Positions 56,495 through 63,402 of a DNA stretch of 64,000 bases are shown in pieces. Origin of the DNA: Luteococcus sp038433135 (GTDB taxonomy: Bacteria; Actinomycetota; Actinomycetes; Propionibacteriales; Propionibacteriaceae). The stretch spans positions 124,001-188,000 of the forward strand of contig NZ_JBCDMV010000008.1 of the NCBI RefSeq assembly GCF_038433135.1. The letters run 5' to 3'. The stretch's first letter is position 1; each line of letters begins with the position of its first letter. Below the pieces are notes generated by a model. That model was not told the origin of the DNA and did no database searches. It saw nothing but the letters and a program-made list of their open reading frames with translations. Made by a program: the position numbers and the translations under genes.

Positions 56495-56809
56495 ATGACC
56501 GCGAGCACCGCGCCCAGCACCATCAAGCAGCACCGCGCGCGCCCCTGGGGCCCGATCATCGCGATGATCCTGGCCATCGTCGTGATGGCGATCACGGCCT
56601 TCTTCCACCTGATCCAGCACCACAATTCGCTGGTGCCGATGATCGCGCCCGTCCTGGCCGGCTTCTTCGGCGCCGCCTTCGCGCTGAAGGACAAGCGGAT
56701 GGACCACGACACCCGCATGGTCTGGGCGGCCGGGCTGATCTTCGTCGGGCTGGCGGCCGTGGCCACCGCCGCGGTGCTGATGGTCTACGTGCTCCCGCTG
56801 AAGCACTGA
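56495..56809 (+). CDS. Small membrane protein, 104 aa
   Basis: Three predicted membrane helices (about residues 19-40, 45-63 and 77-100), short loops and no recognised family. AGGAG precedes ATG 56495 and a -10-like TACGCT lies about 55 bases upstream. The gene converges on the PAC2 gene. Confidence 0.75.
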   Translation: MTASTAPSTIKQHRARPWGPIIAMILAIVVMAITAFFHLIQHHNSLVPMIAPVLAGFFGAAFALKDKRMDHDTRMVWAAGLIFVGLAAVATAAVLMVYVLPLKH

Positions 56810-56811
56810 CC

Positions 56812-56845
56812 GTCCGCGCTCGGACAAGCCGCCGCTGGTCGGCGG
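56812..56845. terminator. Two small hairpins between convergent genes
   Basis: GTCCG/CGGAC (56812-56825) and CCGCCG/CGGCGG (56829-56845) are adjacent stem-loops in the 37-base gap. They may end transcription from both sides, though no T tract is present. Confidence 0.4.
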
Positions 56846-56846
56846 A

Positions 56847-57791
56847 TCAGCCGATGGTGCCGAAGCCGCCTTCCTTGCCCTTGCCGTCGCCCTTGTCCGA
56901 ATCCTTGAGGTACTGCTCGAACTCGGCGGCCAGGTCGTCGCCGCTGGGCAGCTGGGATTCGTCCACCTCCGGCTGCGGCGCCGGCCCATTCAGCTCCCGG
57001 CCCTGGGTCGCCTGGTCATAGGCGGCCTCCATCTGGCCGATGGCCTCGGCATTCTCCGGGTTCTGCGCCACCAGCGCGTCGATCTCACGCAGGTACTCGT
57101 CGGCGGCGCTGCGCAGATCCGGCACGGCCAGGGCCAGCTCCGCGGCATCGGCAGCGGAATCCAGCAGGCGGACCGATCCGGCCGGGAACTCGGCGCCGGC
57201 CAGGTAGTGCGGCACGTGCACGGAGAAACCGACGGTGCGGATGTGGGCCTCGGGCAGCCGCACCTCCAGCAGCGCCTCCACCGAGGTGGGCAGCTGGATC
57301 TTGTCATGCATCGCGGCATAGCCGGTGATCAGCGACGGATCCACCGAGTGCGCCGTCAACCCCACCGGCCGGGTGTGCGGCGCGCCCCAGGGGATGCCGT
57401 GCAGCCCGACGGCCAGGGTGGTGCCCAGCTCCCCGAACAGGATCGACACCGCGGCGCAGAAACGCTCCCACTGGTAGTCCGGCTCGGGGCCGGTGAACAG
57501 CAGGAAGTCCTTGCCCGCGTCGTCGGTGACCACCCGCACCACCAGTTCCATCGGCTGGTAGTCGGTGTAGTGGTCCTTGTCGAAGGTGATGATCGGCCGG
57601 CGCGAGCGGTGGTCCACCAGCTGGTCGACGTCAAAGCGGGCGATGATCCGGCTGGGACGGGTATCCACCAGGTGCTGGGCGGCCATCTGCGCGGCCTGAC
57701 CGGCGTCCATGAAACCGGACAGCGCAATCAGCGCCGGTGCGCCATAGCTGGGCGCACCCGACAGTTGGTAGAGCTCCCGGGGGTCCTTCAT
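56847..57791 (-). CDS. PAC2 family (proteasome assembly chaperone-like) protein
   Basis: A 314-residue protein of the PAC2 superfamily. ALIALSGFMDAGQAAQMAAQHLVD opens the domain, and PIITFDKDHYTDYQP, LLFTGPEPDYQWERF and GLHGIPWGAPHTRPVGLTAHS follow. The C-terminus is acidic and Lys/Gly-rich (DSDKGDGKGKEGG). PAC2 proteins in Actinobacteria are common; a link to proteasome assembly is suggested by homology but not shown. ATG 57791 has GGAG eight bases upstream. It is the last gene of the hrcA-dnaJ-rsmE-tgt series, 19 bases after tgt. Confidence 0.88.
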   Translation of the reverse strand: MKDPRELYQLSGAPSYGAPALIALSGFMDAGQAAQMAAQHLVDTRPSRIIARFDVDQLVDHRSRRPIITFDKDHYTDYQPMELVVRVVTDDAGKDFLLFTGPEPDYQWERFCAAVSILFGELGTTLAVGLHGIPWGAPHTRPVGLTAHSVDPSLITGYAAMHDKIQLPTSVEALLEVRLPEAHIRTVGFSVHVPHYLAGAEFPAGSVRLLDSAADAAELALAVPDLRSAADEYLREIDALVAQNPENAEAIGQMEAAYDQATQGRELNGPAPQPEVDESQLPSGDDLAAEFEQYLKDSDKGDGKGKEGGFGTIG

Positions 57792-57810
57792 CACACCATC
57801 TCCATTGCAG

Positions 57811-59067
57811 CTAGTCAGTTGCGTTCTCAACGCCGCGAGGGGCCCCAGAATTCCCGTAGAAGCGGCCGAGGAAGTGCTCACGACAGGCCTCGAAGTCACC
57901 ATCGTCCATCGCCTGGCGGATCGAATCCACCAGGCGCACCGTGAAGCGCTCATTGTGGATGGTGGCCAGCGTGGACGCCAGCATCTCCTTCGCCTTGAAC
58001 AAGTGGTGCAGGTAGGCGCGGGTGTAGTGCTGGCAGGTGTAGCAGTCGCAGCCGTCCTCCAGTGGCACGAAGGCACGCCGGTTGCGGGCGGTGGTCAGGT
58101 TGTAGCGCCCGTCGGCGGTGTAGATGGCCGAATTGCGGGCCACCCGCGACGGATTGACGCAGTCGAAGGTGTCGGCGCCAGCCGCGACGGCGGCGAAGAA
58201 GTCATCCGGCTCGCTGATCCCCAACAGGTGACGGGGCTTGTCAAAGGGCAACTCCTCGCTCATCCAGCCGCAGATGGTGCCCAGGTTCTCCTTCTCCAGC
58301 GCACCGCCGTAGCCGAAGCCATCGAAGCTCTGCCCCTCGATCTCCATCGAGCCCAGGTCTCGGCAGGCCTTGCGCCGCAGATCCTCGTACTGGGCGCCCT
58401 GGATCACACCGAAGAGCGCCTGGTAGGGCTTGCCGGCCCGCTCGTCGGTGAGCCGCCGATGCTCGGCCAGGCAGCGTTCGGCCCAGCGACGGGTGCGCTC
58501 CAGCGCCTCCTCCTGGTAGCCGCGGGAATTGTGCAGGTGGGTCAGCTCGTCGAAGGCGAACATGATGTCGGCACCGATCTGGTGCTGCACCCGCATGCTC
58601 ACCTCCGGGGTGAAACGATGCTTCGAGCCGTCCAGGTGACTCTTGAACGTCACGCCGTCGTCGTCGACGTGGGCCAGCCGCTCCTTGCCGGGAGCGACGG
58701 CATGATCCGCCTCCGCGCGTTTGGCGTCCATCTCGATCACCTTCTTGAAGCCGGAGCCCAGGCTCATCACCTGGAAGCCGCCGGAATCGGTGAAGGTGGG
58801 GCCTCCCCAGTTCATGAAACGGCCCAACCCACCGGCCTCGTCGATCAGGTCGCTGCCGGGCTGCAGGTAGAGGTGGTAGGCATTGGCCAGCACCGCCTGG
58901 GCGCCGAGTTCCTTGATGGATTCGGGCAGGACGGCCTTGACCGTGGCCTTGGTGCCGACGGCGATGAAGGCCGGGGTCTGGATCTCGCCGTGCGGGGTGT
59001 GGATGGTGCCGGTGCGGCCAATCCCGTTGTCCAACACGGTTCGCGGGGTGAAGGAGAAGTCAGTCAT
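57811..59067 (-). CDS. tgt: tRNA-guanine transglycosylase
   Basis: Exchanges G34 of tRNAs with GUN anticodons for a queuosine-type base. The 418-residue TIM barrel has Asp94 in FTDSGGFQVMSL, the nucleophile Asp302 in DTFDCVNPSR, and zinc ligands Cys340, Cys342, Cys345 and probably His371. Two base-pocket positions differ from preQ1-using bacterial enzymes: the FDEC segment reads FDEL (Leu175), and GGLAVGEG reads GGALEKEN (254-261). This suggests a different base, possibly queuine. ATG overlaps the rsmE stop by one base (TGATG). Confidence 0.94.
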   Translation of the reverse strand: MTDFSFTPRTVLDNGIGRTGTIHTPHGEIQTPAFIAVGTKATVKAVLPESIKELGAQAVLANAYHLYLQPGSDLIDEAGGLGRFMNWGGPTFTDSGGFQVMSLGSGFKKVIEMDAKRAEADHAVAPGKERLAHVDDDGVTFKSHLDGSKHRFTPEVSMRVQHQIGADIMFAFDELTHLHNSRGYQEEALERTRRWAERCLAEHRRLTDERAGKPYQALFGVIQGAQYEDLRRKACRDLGSMEIEGQSFDGFGYGGALEKENLGTICGWMSEELPFDKPRHLLGISEPDDFFAAVAAGADTFDCVNPSRVARNSAIYTADGRYNLTTARNRRAFVPLEDGCDCYTCQHYTRAYLHHLFKAKEMLASTLATIHNERFTVRLVDSIRQAMDDGDFEACREHFLGRFYGNSGAPRGVENATD

Positions 59068-59936
59068 CAGCTCTGTTCCGCCCCCTCGACGGGCTCGGGG
59101 ACCGTGGTTGGGTACTGCTCGGGGACCTTGGTCAGGTGCTGCGTCCTCGCCAGCAACTGCAGTTGGGCCAGCGCGACCACCCCCGCTGTGGACGTGCGCA
59201 GCACTCCGTCGCTGACCAGCACGGTCTGGGCGCCGGCGGCCTCGAAGGCGGCCAGCTCTTCGGGGCTGATCCCACCCTCCGGGCCGATGATGAACAGCAC
59301 CTCCGTCCCTTCAGCAGGCGAGGGCCCCTCGACAGGCTCGGGGTTCGGGGTTGGGTCCTGCTCGGGGATCGTGGTTGGGTTGGGCAGCCGAATCTCGCTG
59401 ATGTGCTGGGTGGCCGCCTCGTGCAGTACCAGCGCCAGCCCGGCCGCTTCGATCCGGGCGACGAGCTGCTTGGTGCTGACAAAACCCACGTCGGGGATGC
59501 GAAAGCGGCGGGACTGCTTCGCGGCCTCACGCGCCGTCGAGGACCATTTGACAAGGCCCTTCACGCTCTTCTCAGCACTCCAGCGGACGATCGAACGGCT
59601 GGCCTGCCAGGCCAGCACCTCGTCGATGCCCAGTTCGGTCATGGTTTCCACGGCCAGGTCGGAGCGGTCTCCCTTGGCCAGCGCCTGCACCCCGATCCAG
59701 CGGTAGGGCTGCGGGGTGGCGGCCAGCAGTTCGGCCACCTGGACGATGATCCCCTGCTTGGAGAGCTCCACCACCGGCCCGCGCACGGCCCGGCCGGTCC
59801 CGTCAGCCAGCAGGACGGACTCCCCCAGCTCGATCCGCTTCACGACGGCGGCATGGCGGCCCTCGTCGCCGGTGACCGCAACCCGGGCACCCACGACGAC
59901 GTCGTCGAGCTCGGTCAGGAAGAGCGCGTCGCTCAT
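59067..59936 (-). CDS. rsmE: 16S rRNA (uracil1498-N3)-methyltransferase with in-frame repeat insertions
   Basis: SPOUT-fold methyltransferase of U1498. The 289-residue protein has the N-terminal PUA-like domain (GARVAVTGDEGRHAAVVKRI), AKGDRSDLAVETMTELGIDEVL, SAEKSVKGLVKWSSTAREAAKQSRR and the knot motif LFIIGPEGGISPEEL with LRTSTAG. Two segments are foreign: residues 184-210 (PTTIPEQDPTPNPEPVEGP) and the C-terminal tail 270-289 (VPEQYPTTVPEPVEGAEQS). Both are translations of the dispersed repeat. Without them the length is about 245, the family norm. The ATG overlaps the dnaJ stop by one base. Confidence 0.93.
   Translation of the reverse strand: MSDALFLTELDDVVVGARVAVTGDEGRHAAVVKRIELGESVLLADGTGRAVRGPVVELSKQGIIVQVAELLAATPQPYRWIGVQALAKGDRSDLAVETMTELGIDEVLAWQASRSIVRWSAEKSVKGLVKWSSTAREAAKQSRRFRIPDVGFVSTKQLVARIEAAGLALVLHEAATQHISEIRLPNPTTIPEQDPTPNPEPVEGPSPAEGTEVLFIIGPEGGISPEELAAFEAAGAQTVLVSDGVLRTSTAGVVALAQLQLLARTQHLTKVPEQYPTTVPEPVEGAEQS
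59081..59133. repeat. PEPVEG-type repeat at the 3' end of rsmE
   Basis: CCCCCTCGACGGGCTCGG with ACCGTGG, then TACTGCTCGGGGACCTTGG. In frame on the minus strand it encodes VPEQYPTTVPEPVEG, replacing or extending the normal C-terminus. Confidence 0.88.
59325..59380. repeat. PEPVEG-type repeat inside rsmE
   Basis: CCCCTCGACAGGCTCGG with a diverged TTCGGGGTTGGG, then TCCTGCTCGGGGATCGTGG. In frame on the minus strand it encodes TTIPEQDPTPNPEPVEG, ahead of the SAM-binding knot. Confidence 0.88.
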
Positions 59937-61123
59937 CAGGCCCCGAAGGCTTCCTTGAGCCGGTCGAAAACGCCCTGCTTGCCCTTGTGCACCTGAGCGG
60001 TCACCTGCGTCTCGCCGCGCGCCTCGGCCAGCTGCTGGAGCAGGTCGCGCTGGTGGGAGTCGATCTTGGTGGGGGTCTGCACGACGAAGGTGATCCCAAG
60101 ATCGCCTCGGCCATTGCCACGCAGGCGCGGGATGCCACGCCCGGTCACGGCCACCCGGGTGCCGCTCTGGGTGCCAGCCGGGATCTCCACCTCCAAGGTG
60201 CGCTCCGCCTCCTCGCTGTCCTCCCGCTCGGCCTCCAGAGTGTCGACGGTCAGCTTGGTGCCCAGAGCGGCGGCGGTCATGGGCACGCGCAGCACCATCT
60301 CCAGGTTCTCGCCGTCGCGCTTGAAGACCTCGTGGTTGGCCACCACCAGCTCGACGTACAGGTCGCCAGCGGGCCCGCCGCCGGGGCCGACCTCGCCCTG
60401 GCTCTCCAGGTGGATCCGGTTGCCGGTGCTGACGCCGGCGGGGATCTTGACGTTCAGGGTGCGGCTGGAGCGCACCCGGCCCTCACCGGAGCATTCTCCA
60501 CAGGGATGCGGGATCACATTGCCGTAGCCACGGCAGTTCGGGCAGGGCTGGGAGGTGCGGATGTCGCCCAGGAAGGAGCGCTGGATCTGGGTGATCTCGC
60601 CATGGCCATTGCAGGTGCCGCAGGTGACGGGCTCGGCACCCTCGGCAGCACCGGAGCCGGTGCACTTGGGGCAGACCACGGCGGTCTCCACGTTCAACGG
60701 CTTGGTGACACCGAAGGCAGCCTCCGCCAGGGTCAGGCTCTGCCGGACAAGGGCATCCTGGCCGCGACGTACCCGGGAACGCGGGCCACGCTGGGCCTGC
60801 TGGCCGAACATCGCGTCCACCAGATTGGTGAAGTCGAAGCCACCGCCGAAACCACCGCCACCGGGGAAGCCACCGAAGCCACCACCGCCCATGCCGCCGA
60901 AGCCACCGCCCATCGGGTCGCCGCCGCGGTCGAAGATCGACTTCTTCTGGGGATCGGAGAGCACCTCATAGGCCTCCTGCACCTGCTTGAACTTCTCGTC
61001 GGCGTCGGGCTCATTGCTGACGTCGGGGTGCATCTTCATCGCCATCCGGCGATAGGCCTTCTTGATCTGCTCGGGCGTGGCATCACGATCGACGCCGAGA
61101 ATCTCGTAGTAGTCAGAACTCAT
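59936..61123 (-). CDS. dnaJ: Chaperone DnaJ (hrcA-linked, DnaJ2 type)
   Basis: Hsp40 co-chaperone of DnaK. The 395-residue protein has a J domain (HPD in MAMKMHPDVSN near residue 33), a Gly/Phe-rich linker (residues 70-105) and four zinc-binding repeats (CPKCTGSG, CGTCNGHG, CPNCRGYG, CGECSGEG, about 150-220). Two C-terminal substrate-binding domains follow. ATG 61123 gives MSSDYYEILGV, 11 bases after the hrcA stop. The hrcA-dnaJ order is typical of Actinobacteria that carry a second dnaJ with dnaK-grpE. Confidence 0.96.
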   Translation of the reverse strand: MSSDYYEILGVDRDATPEQIKKAYRRMAMKMHPDVSNEPDADEKFKQVQEAYEVLSDPQKKSIFDRGGDPMGGGFGGMGGGGFGGFPGGGGFGGGFDFTNLVDAMFGQQAQRGPRSRVRRGQDALVRQSLTLAEAAFGVTKPLNVETAVVCPKCTGSGAAEGAEPVTCGTCNGHGEITQIQRSFLGDIRTSQPCPNCRGYGNVIPHPCGECSGEGRVRSSRTLNVKIPAGVSTGNRIHLESQGEVGPGGGPAGDLYVELVVANHEVFKRDGENLEMVLRVPMTAAALGTKLTVDTLEAEREDSEEAERTLEVEIPAGTQSGTRVAVTGRGIPRLRGNGRGDLGITFVVQTPTKIDSHQRDLLQQLAEARGETQVTAQVHKGKQGVFDRLKEAFGA

Positions 61124-61134
61124 GGGTGTGAAAG

Positions 61135-62160
61135 TCATCCTTCTGCCAGGAAGCGGCCAACATAGCGGGCCACGGCGCGTACCGAGGCCATGGTTGAGGG
61201 GTAGTCCATTCGGGTGGGTCCAACGATTCCCAGACTGGCCCACGACTCGTCAGGGGAACCGTAGGCACTGGCCACCAACGATGTCGACTGGAGCCGCTCG
61301 TAGGGATTCTCCTGACCGATCCGTACCGTGACGTCACCGGCCAGGCCGGTGCTGGCCTCACCCAGCAGGTGCAGCAGCACCACCTGCTCCTCCAGGGCCT
61401 CCAGCACGGGGCGGACGGTGGTCTCGAACTGGTCACCGAAGCGGCTCAGGTTGGGCACTCCGGCCACGGCAACACGGGTCGACGGGTCATCGGCCAGCAT
61501 CTCCAGCACCGTCGCCACCAGGGTGTTCGCCGAGGTGCGGGCGATGGTGGGCGGCAGTTCCGCCAGCAGGCTGGCCAGCCGATCGGCACCCTGCGCCGGG
61601 GTCAGCCCGACGACGGCCGCATTGAGCCTGCCCCGCAGCTCCGCGAGCGACTCCTCGGAGTGCATCGGCAGCTCCACGGAGCGCTGGTCCACCCGCCCGG
61701 TGGAATTGATCAGGATCACCAGTACGCGATCCGAGGTGAGACTGACCAGCTCGATGTGGCGCACCTGCGCCGACGAGCTGATCGGGTACTGCACGATCGC
61801 CACCTGCTGGGTGATCTGCGCCAGGATCCGGACGGTGCGGGTGACGATGTCGTCCAGGTCCAGCGCGCCGGCCATGAAGGTCTGGATGGCCCGCTTCTCC
61901 GCCGGCGAGAGCGGCTTGACCGTCGCCAATCGGTCAACGAAGAGCCGATAGCCCTTGTCGGTGGGGATGCGCCCGGCGCTGGTGTGCGGCTGGGTGATGT
62001 AGCCCTCCTCCTCCAGCACGGCCATGTCATTGCGGACGGTGGCCGGGGAGACATTGAGCTGGTGGCGTTCCACCAAGGCCTTGGAGCCGACGGGTTCCTT
62101 GCTGGACACATAGTCGGTGACGATGGCCTTGAGCACGTCCATCTTGCGATCGTCGAGCAT
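61135..62160 (-). CDS. hrcA: Heat-inducible transcription repressor HrcA
   Basis: Represses chaperone genes at CIRCE sites. The 341-residue protein has an N-terminal winged helix (residues 1-75; VSPATVRNDMAVLEEEGYI, PHTSAGRIPTDKGYR), a GAF-like middle domain and a C-terminal dimerisation part. The start was placed at ATG 62160, six bases after GGAGG; ATG 62163 immediately before it is the alternative. A CIRCE element lies 24 bases upstream, so the gene is autoregulated. Confidence 0.96.
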   Translation of the reverse strand: MLDDRKMDVLKAIVTDYVSSKEPVGSKALVERHQLNVSPATVRNDMAVLEEEGYITQPHTSAGRIPTDKGYRLFVDRLATVKPLSPAEKRAIQTFMAGALDLDDIVTRTVRILAQITQQVAIVQYPISSSAQVRHIELVSLTSDRVLVILINSTGRVDQRSVELPMHSEESLAELRGRLNAAVVGLTPAQGADRLASLLAELPPTIARTSANTLVATVLEMLADDPSTRVAVAGVPNLSRFGDQFETTVRPVLEALEEQVVLLHLLGEASTGLAGDVTVRIGQENPYERLQSTSLVASAYGSPDESWASLGIVGPTRMDYPSTMASVRAVARYVGRFLAEG

Positions 62161-62183
62161 CATCCCCTCCTCACGTCGAAATC

Positions 62184-62210
62184 TTGGCACTCACCCGGAG
62201 CGAGTGCCAG
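62184..62210. promoter_or_regulatory. CIRCE operator
   Basis: TTGGCACTC (62184-62192), nine-base spacer, GAGTGCCAG (62202-62210), against the consensus TTAGCACTC-N9-GAGTGCTAA. It is the HrcA binding site controlling hrcA-dnaJ and probably the genes after them. Confidence 0.93.
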
Positions 62211-62245
62211 CATACGCGCCCGGAACACCCCAGCCCCAACCCAGA

Positions 62246-62497
62246 CGCTTCAAGGCGTCGCTGGGGCGGCTGACCGTCACCCCGGCCTTCTTCGCACCAC
62301 TGGAGTCCTCCGGCCTGCAGGAGCTGCCCGTGGCCACCACCTTCGCTCGGCAGATCGACGCGGTGCAGCCCGATCACACAGATCCCTTCGACCGTCTCAT
62401 CTGTGCCCAGGCAGCCACGGAGGGACCAACCCTGGTGACCACTGACAAGCTTCTGCTGGCAGCACCGACAGTGAACACGCTCGACGCCCGGCGCTAG
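62246..62497 (+). pseudogene. Truncated PIN-domain (VapC-like) toxin remnant
   Basis: The translated segment reads RFKASLGRLTV, then SSGLQELPVATTFARQID, and DPFDRLICAQAATEGPTLVTTD. These match the middle and C-terminal parts of VapC-type PIN proteins (typically IKASLGRL...DPFDRLLIAQA...LVTxD). The first 40-50 residues with the catalytic Asp are missing. No start codon with a ribosome-binding site precedes it, and the frame continues upstream only through the CIRCE element and hrcA. No antitoxin remnant is visible. Confidence 0.65.
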
Positions 62498-62500
62498 GCT
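62495..62500 (+). promoter_or_regulatory. -10 element TAGGCT of the MBL-fold gene
   Basis: TAGGCT overlaps the end of the PIN remnant and ends seven bases before ATG 62508, a leaderless arrangement. Confidence 0.5.
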
Positions 62501-62507
62501 CGGGCGC

Positions 62508-63395
62508 ATGCGTGAATTCTCGATCGGTGACTGGCAGCCTGTCCGTGACAACGTCTACGTGGCGCAATTGCAACCCGCCGCCGTCAACGCCGGCCTGGTG
62601 ATCGGCGAAGCCGGAGTGCTGCTGGTGGATTGTGGCTCCTCCCCCGCCCAGGGCCATGAGCTGGCCGCCTCTGCCGAGGCCCTGGCCGGGCGGCCCGTCA
62701 CCCACGTCGTCGTCACCCACGCGCATTTCGACCACTTCTACGGCTTGGCCGGTGTGCACGCCCAGGCGCCGGAGGTGGTCAGCATCGGCCACGAGAACCT
62801 GGCCGCGCACCTGGACGGCAGCAATGATCCCGACGTCGATCCCGACGTGATCCGACGAGATCTGGGTTTCGAGCCGTCGGAGCTGGTGGCCCCCGGCACG
62901 CCGATCAGCTTCCTGCACGCCATCGATCTGGGCGACCGCGTGGTGGAGCTGGTCCATCTGGGCCCGGGGCACAGCGATTCCGACCTCTTCGTACAGATCC
63001 CTGACGCCCGGATCGTCTTCACCGGCGACATGATCGAGACCTCGTCGGATCCGATGGTGGGGCCGGATTCGCACGTCGACAGCTGGCCGCAGGCGATCGA
63101 CGGGGTGGTGAAGAATGCCCGCGAGGATGCGCTGTTCATCCCCGGCCACGGGGCGGTCGCCACGCTGGAAGAAGTGACCAACCAGCGGGCCGCGATCTCC
63201 AAGCTCTGGTCCGCCGCCGAGGACTGTGTCAAGAACGGGATGAGCATGGACGAGGTGATCGCCGACCTGAATGGTGAGCGTCAGGTGGACTGGCCATTCG
63301 CACCGCAGGCCGTCGCCAATGCGCTCCCCTGGCTCTACCGGACGCTGGAGGCCAAGGGCGTGACCAAGAGCAAGTTCCTCCCGCTGGTCAACTGA
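62508..63395 (+). CDS. MBL-fold metallohydrolase
   Basis: A 295-residue metallo-beta-lactamase-fold enzyme. VVVTHAHFDHFYGLAGV supplies the HxHxDH metal site, LVHLGPGHSDSDLFV the next His, IVFTGDMIE the bridging Asp and FIPGHGAVA the last His. It has about 90 C-terminal residues of helices (AISKLWSAAEDCVKNGMSMDEVIADL) as in the broad glyoxalase II/quinoprotein-relay-like subgroup. The substrate is unknown. There is no signal peptide. Start 62508 is supported by TAGGCT seven bases upstream. Confidence 0.88.
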   Translation: MREFSIGDWQPVRDNVYVAQLQPAAVNAGLVIGEAGVLLVDCGSSPAQGHELAASAEALAGRPVTHVVVTHAHFDHFYGLAGVHAQAPEVVSIGHENLAAHLDGSNDPDVDPDVIRRDLGFEPSELVAPGTPISFLHAIDLGDRVVELVHLGPGHSDSDLFVQIPDARIVFTGDMIETSSDPMVGPDSHVDSWPQAIDGVVKNAREDALFIPGHGAVATLEEVTNQRAAISKLWSAAEDCVKNGMSMDEVIADLNGERQVDWPFAPQAVANALPWLYRTLEAKGVTKSKFLPLVN

Positions 63396-63402
63396 CCCCG
63401 GT

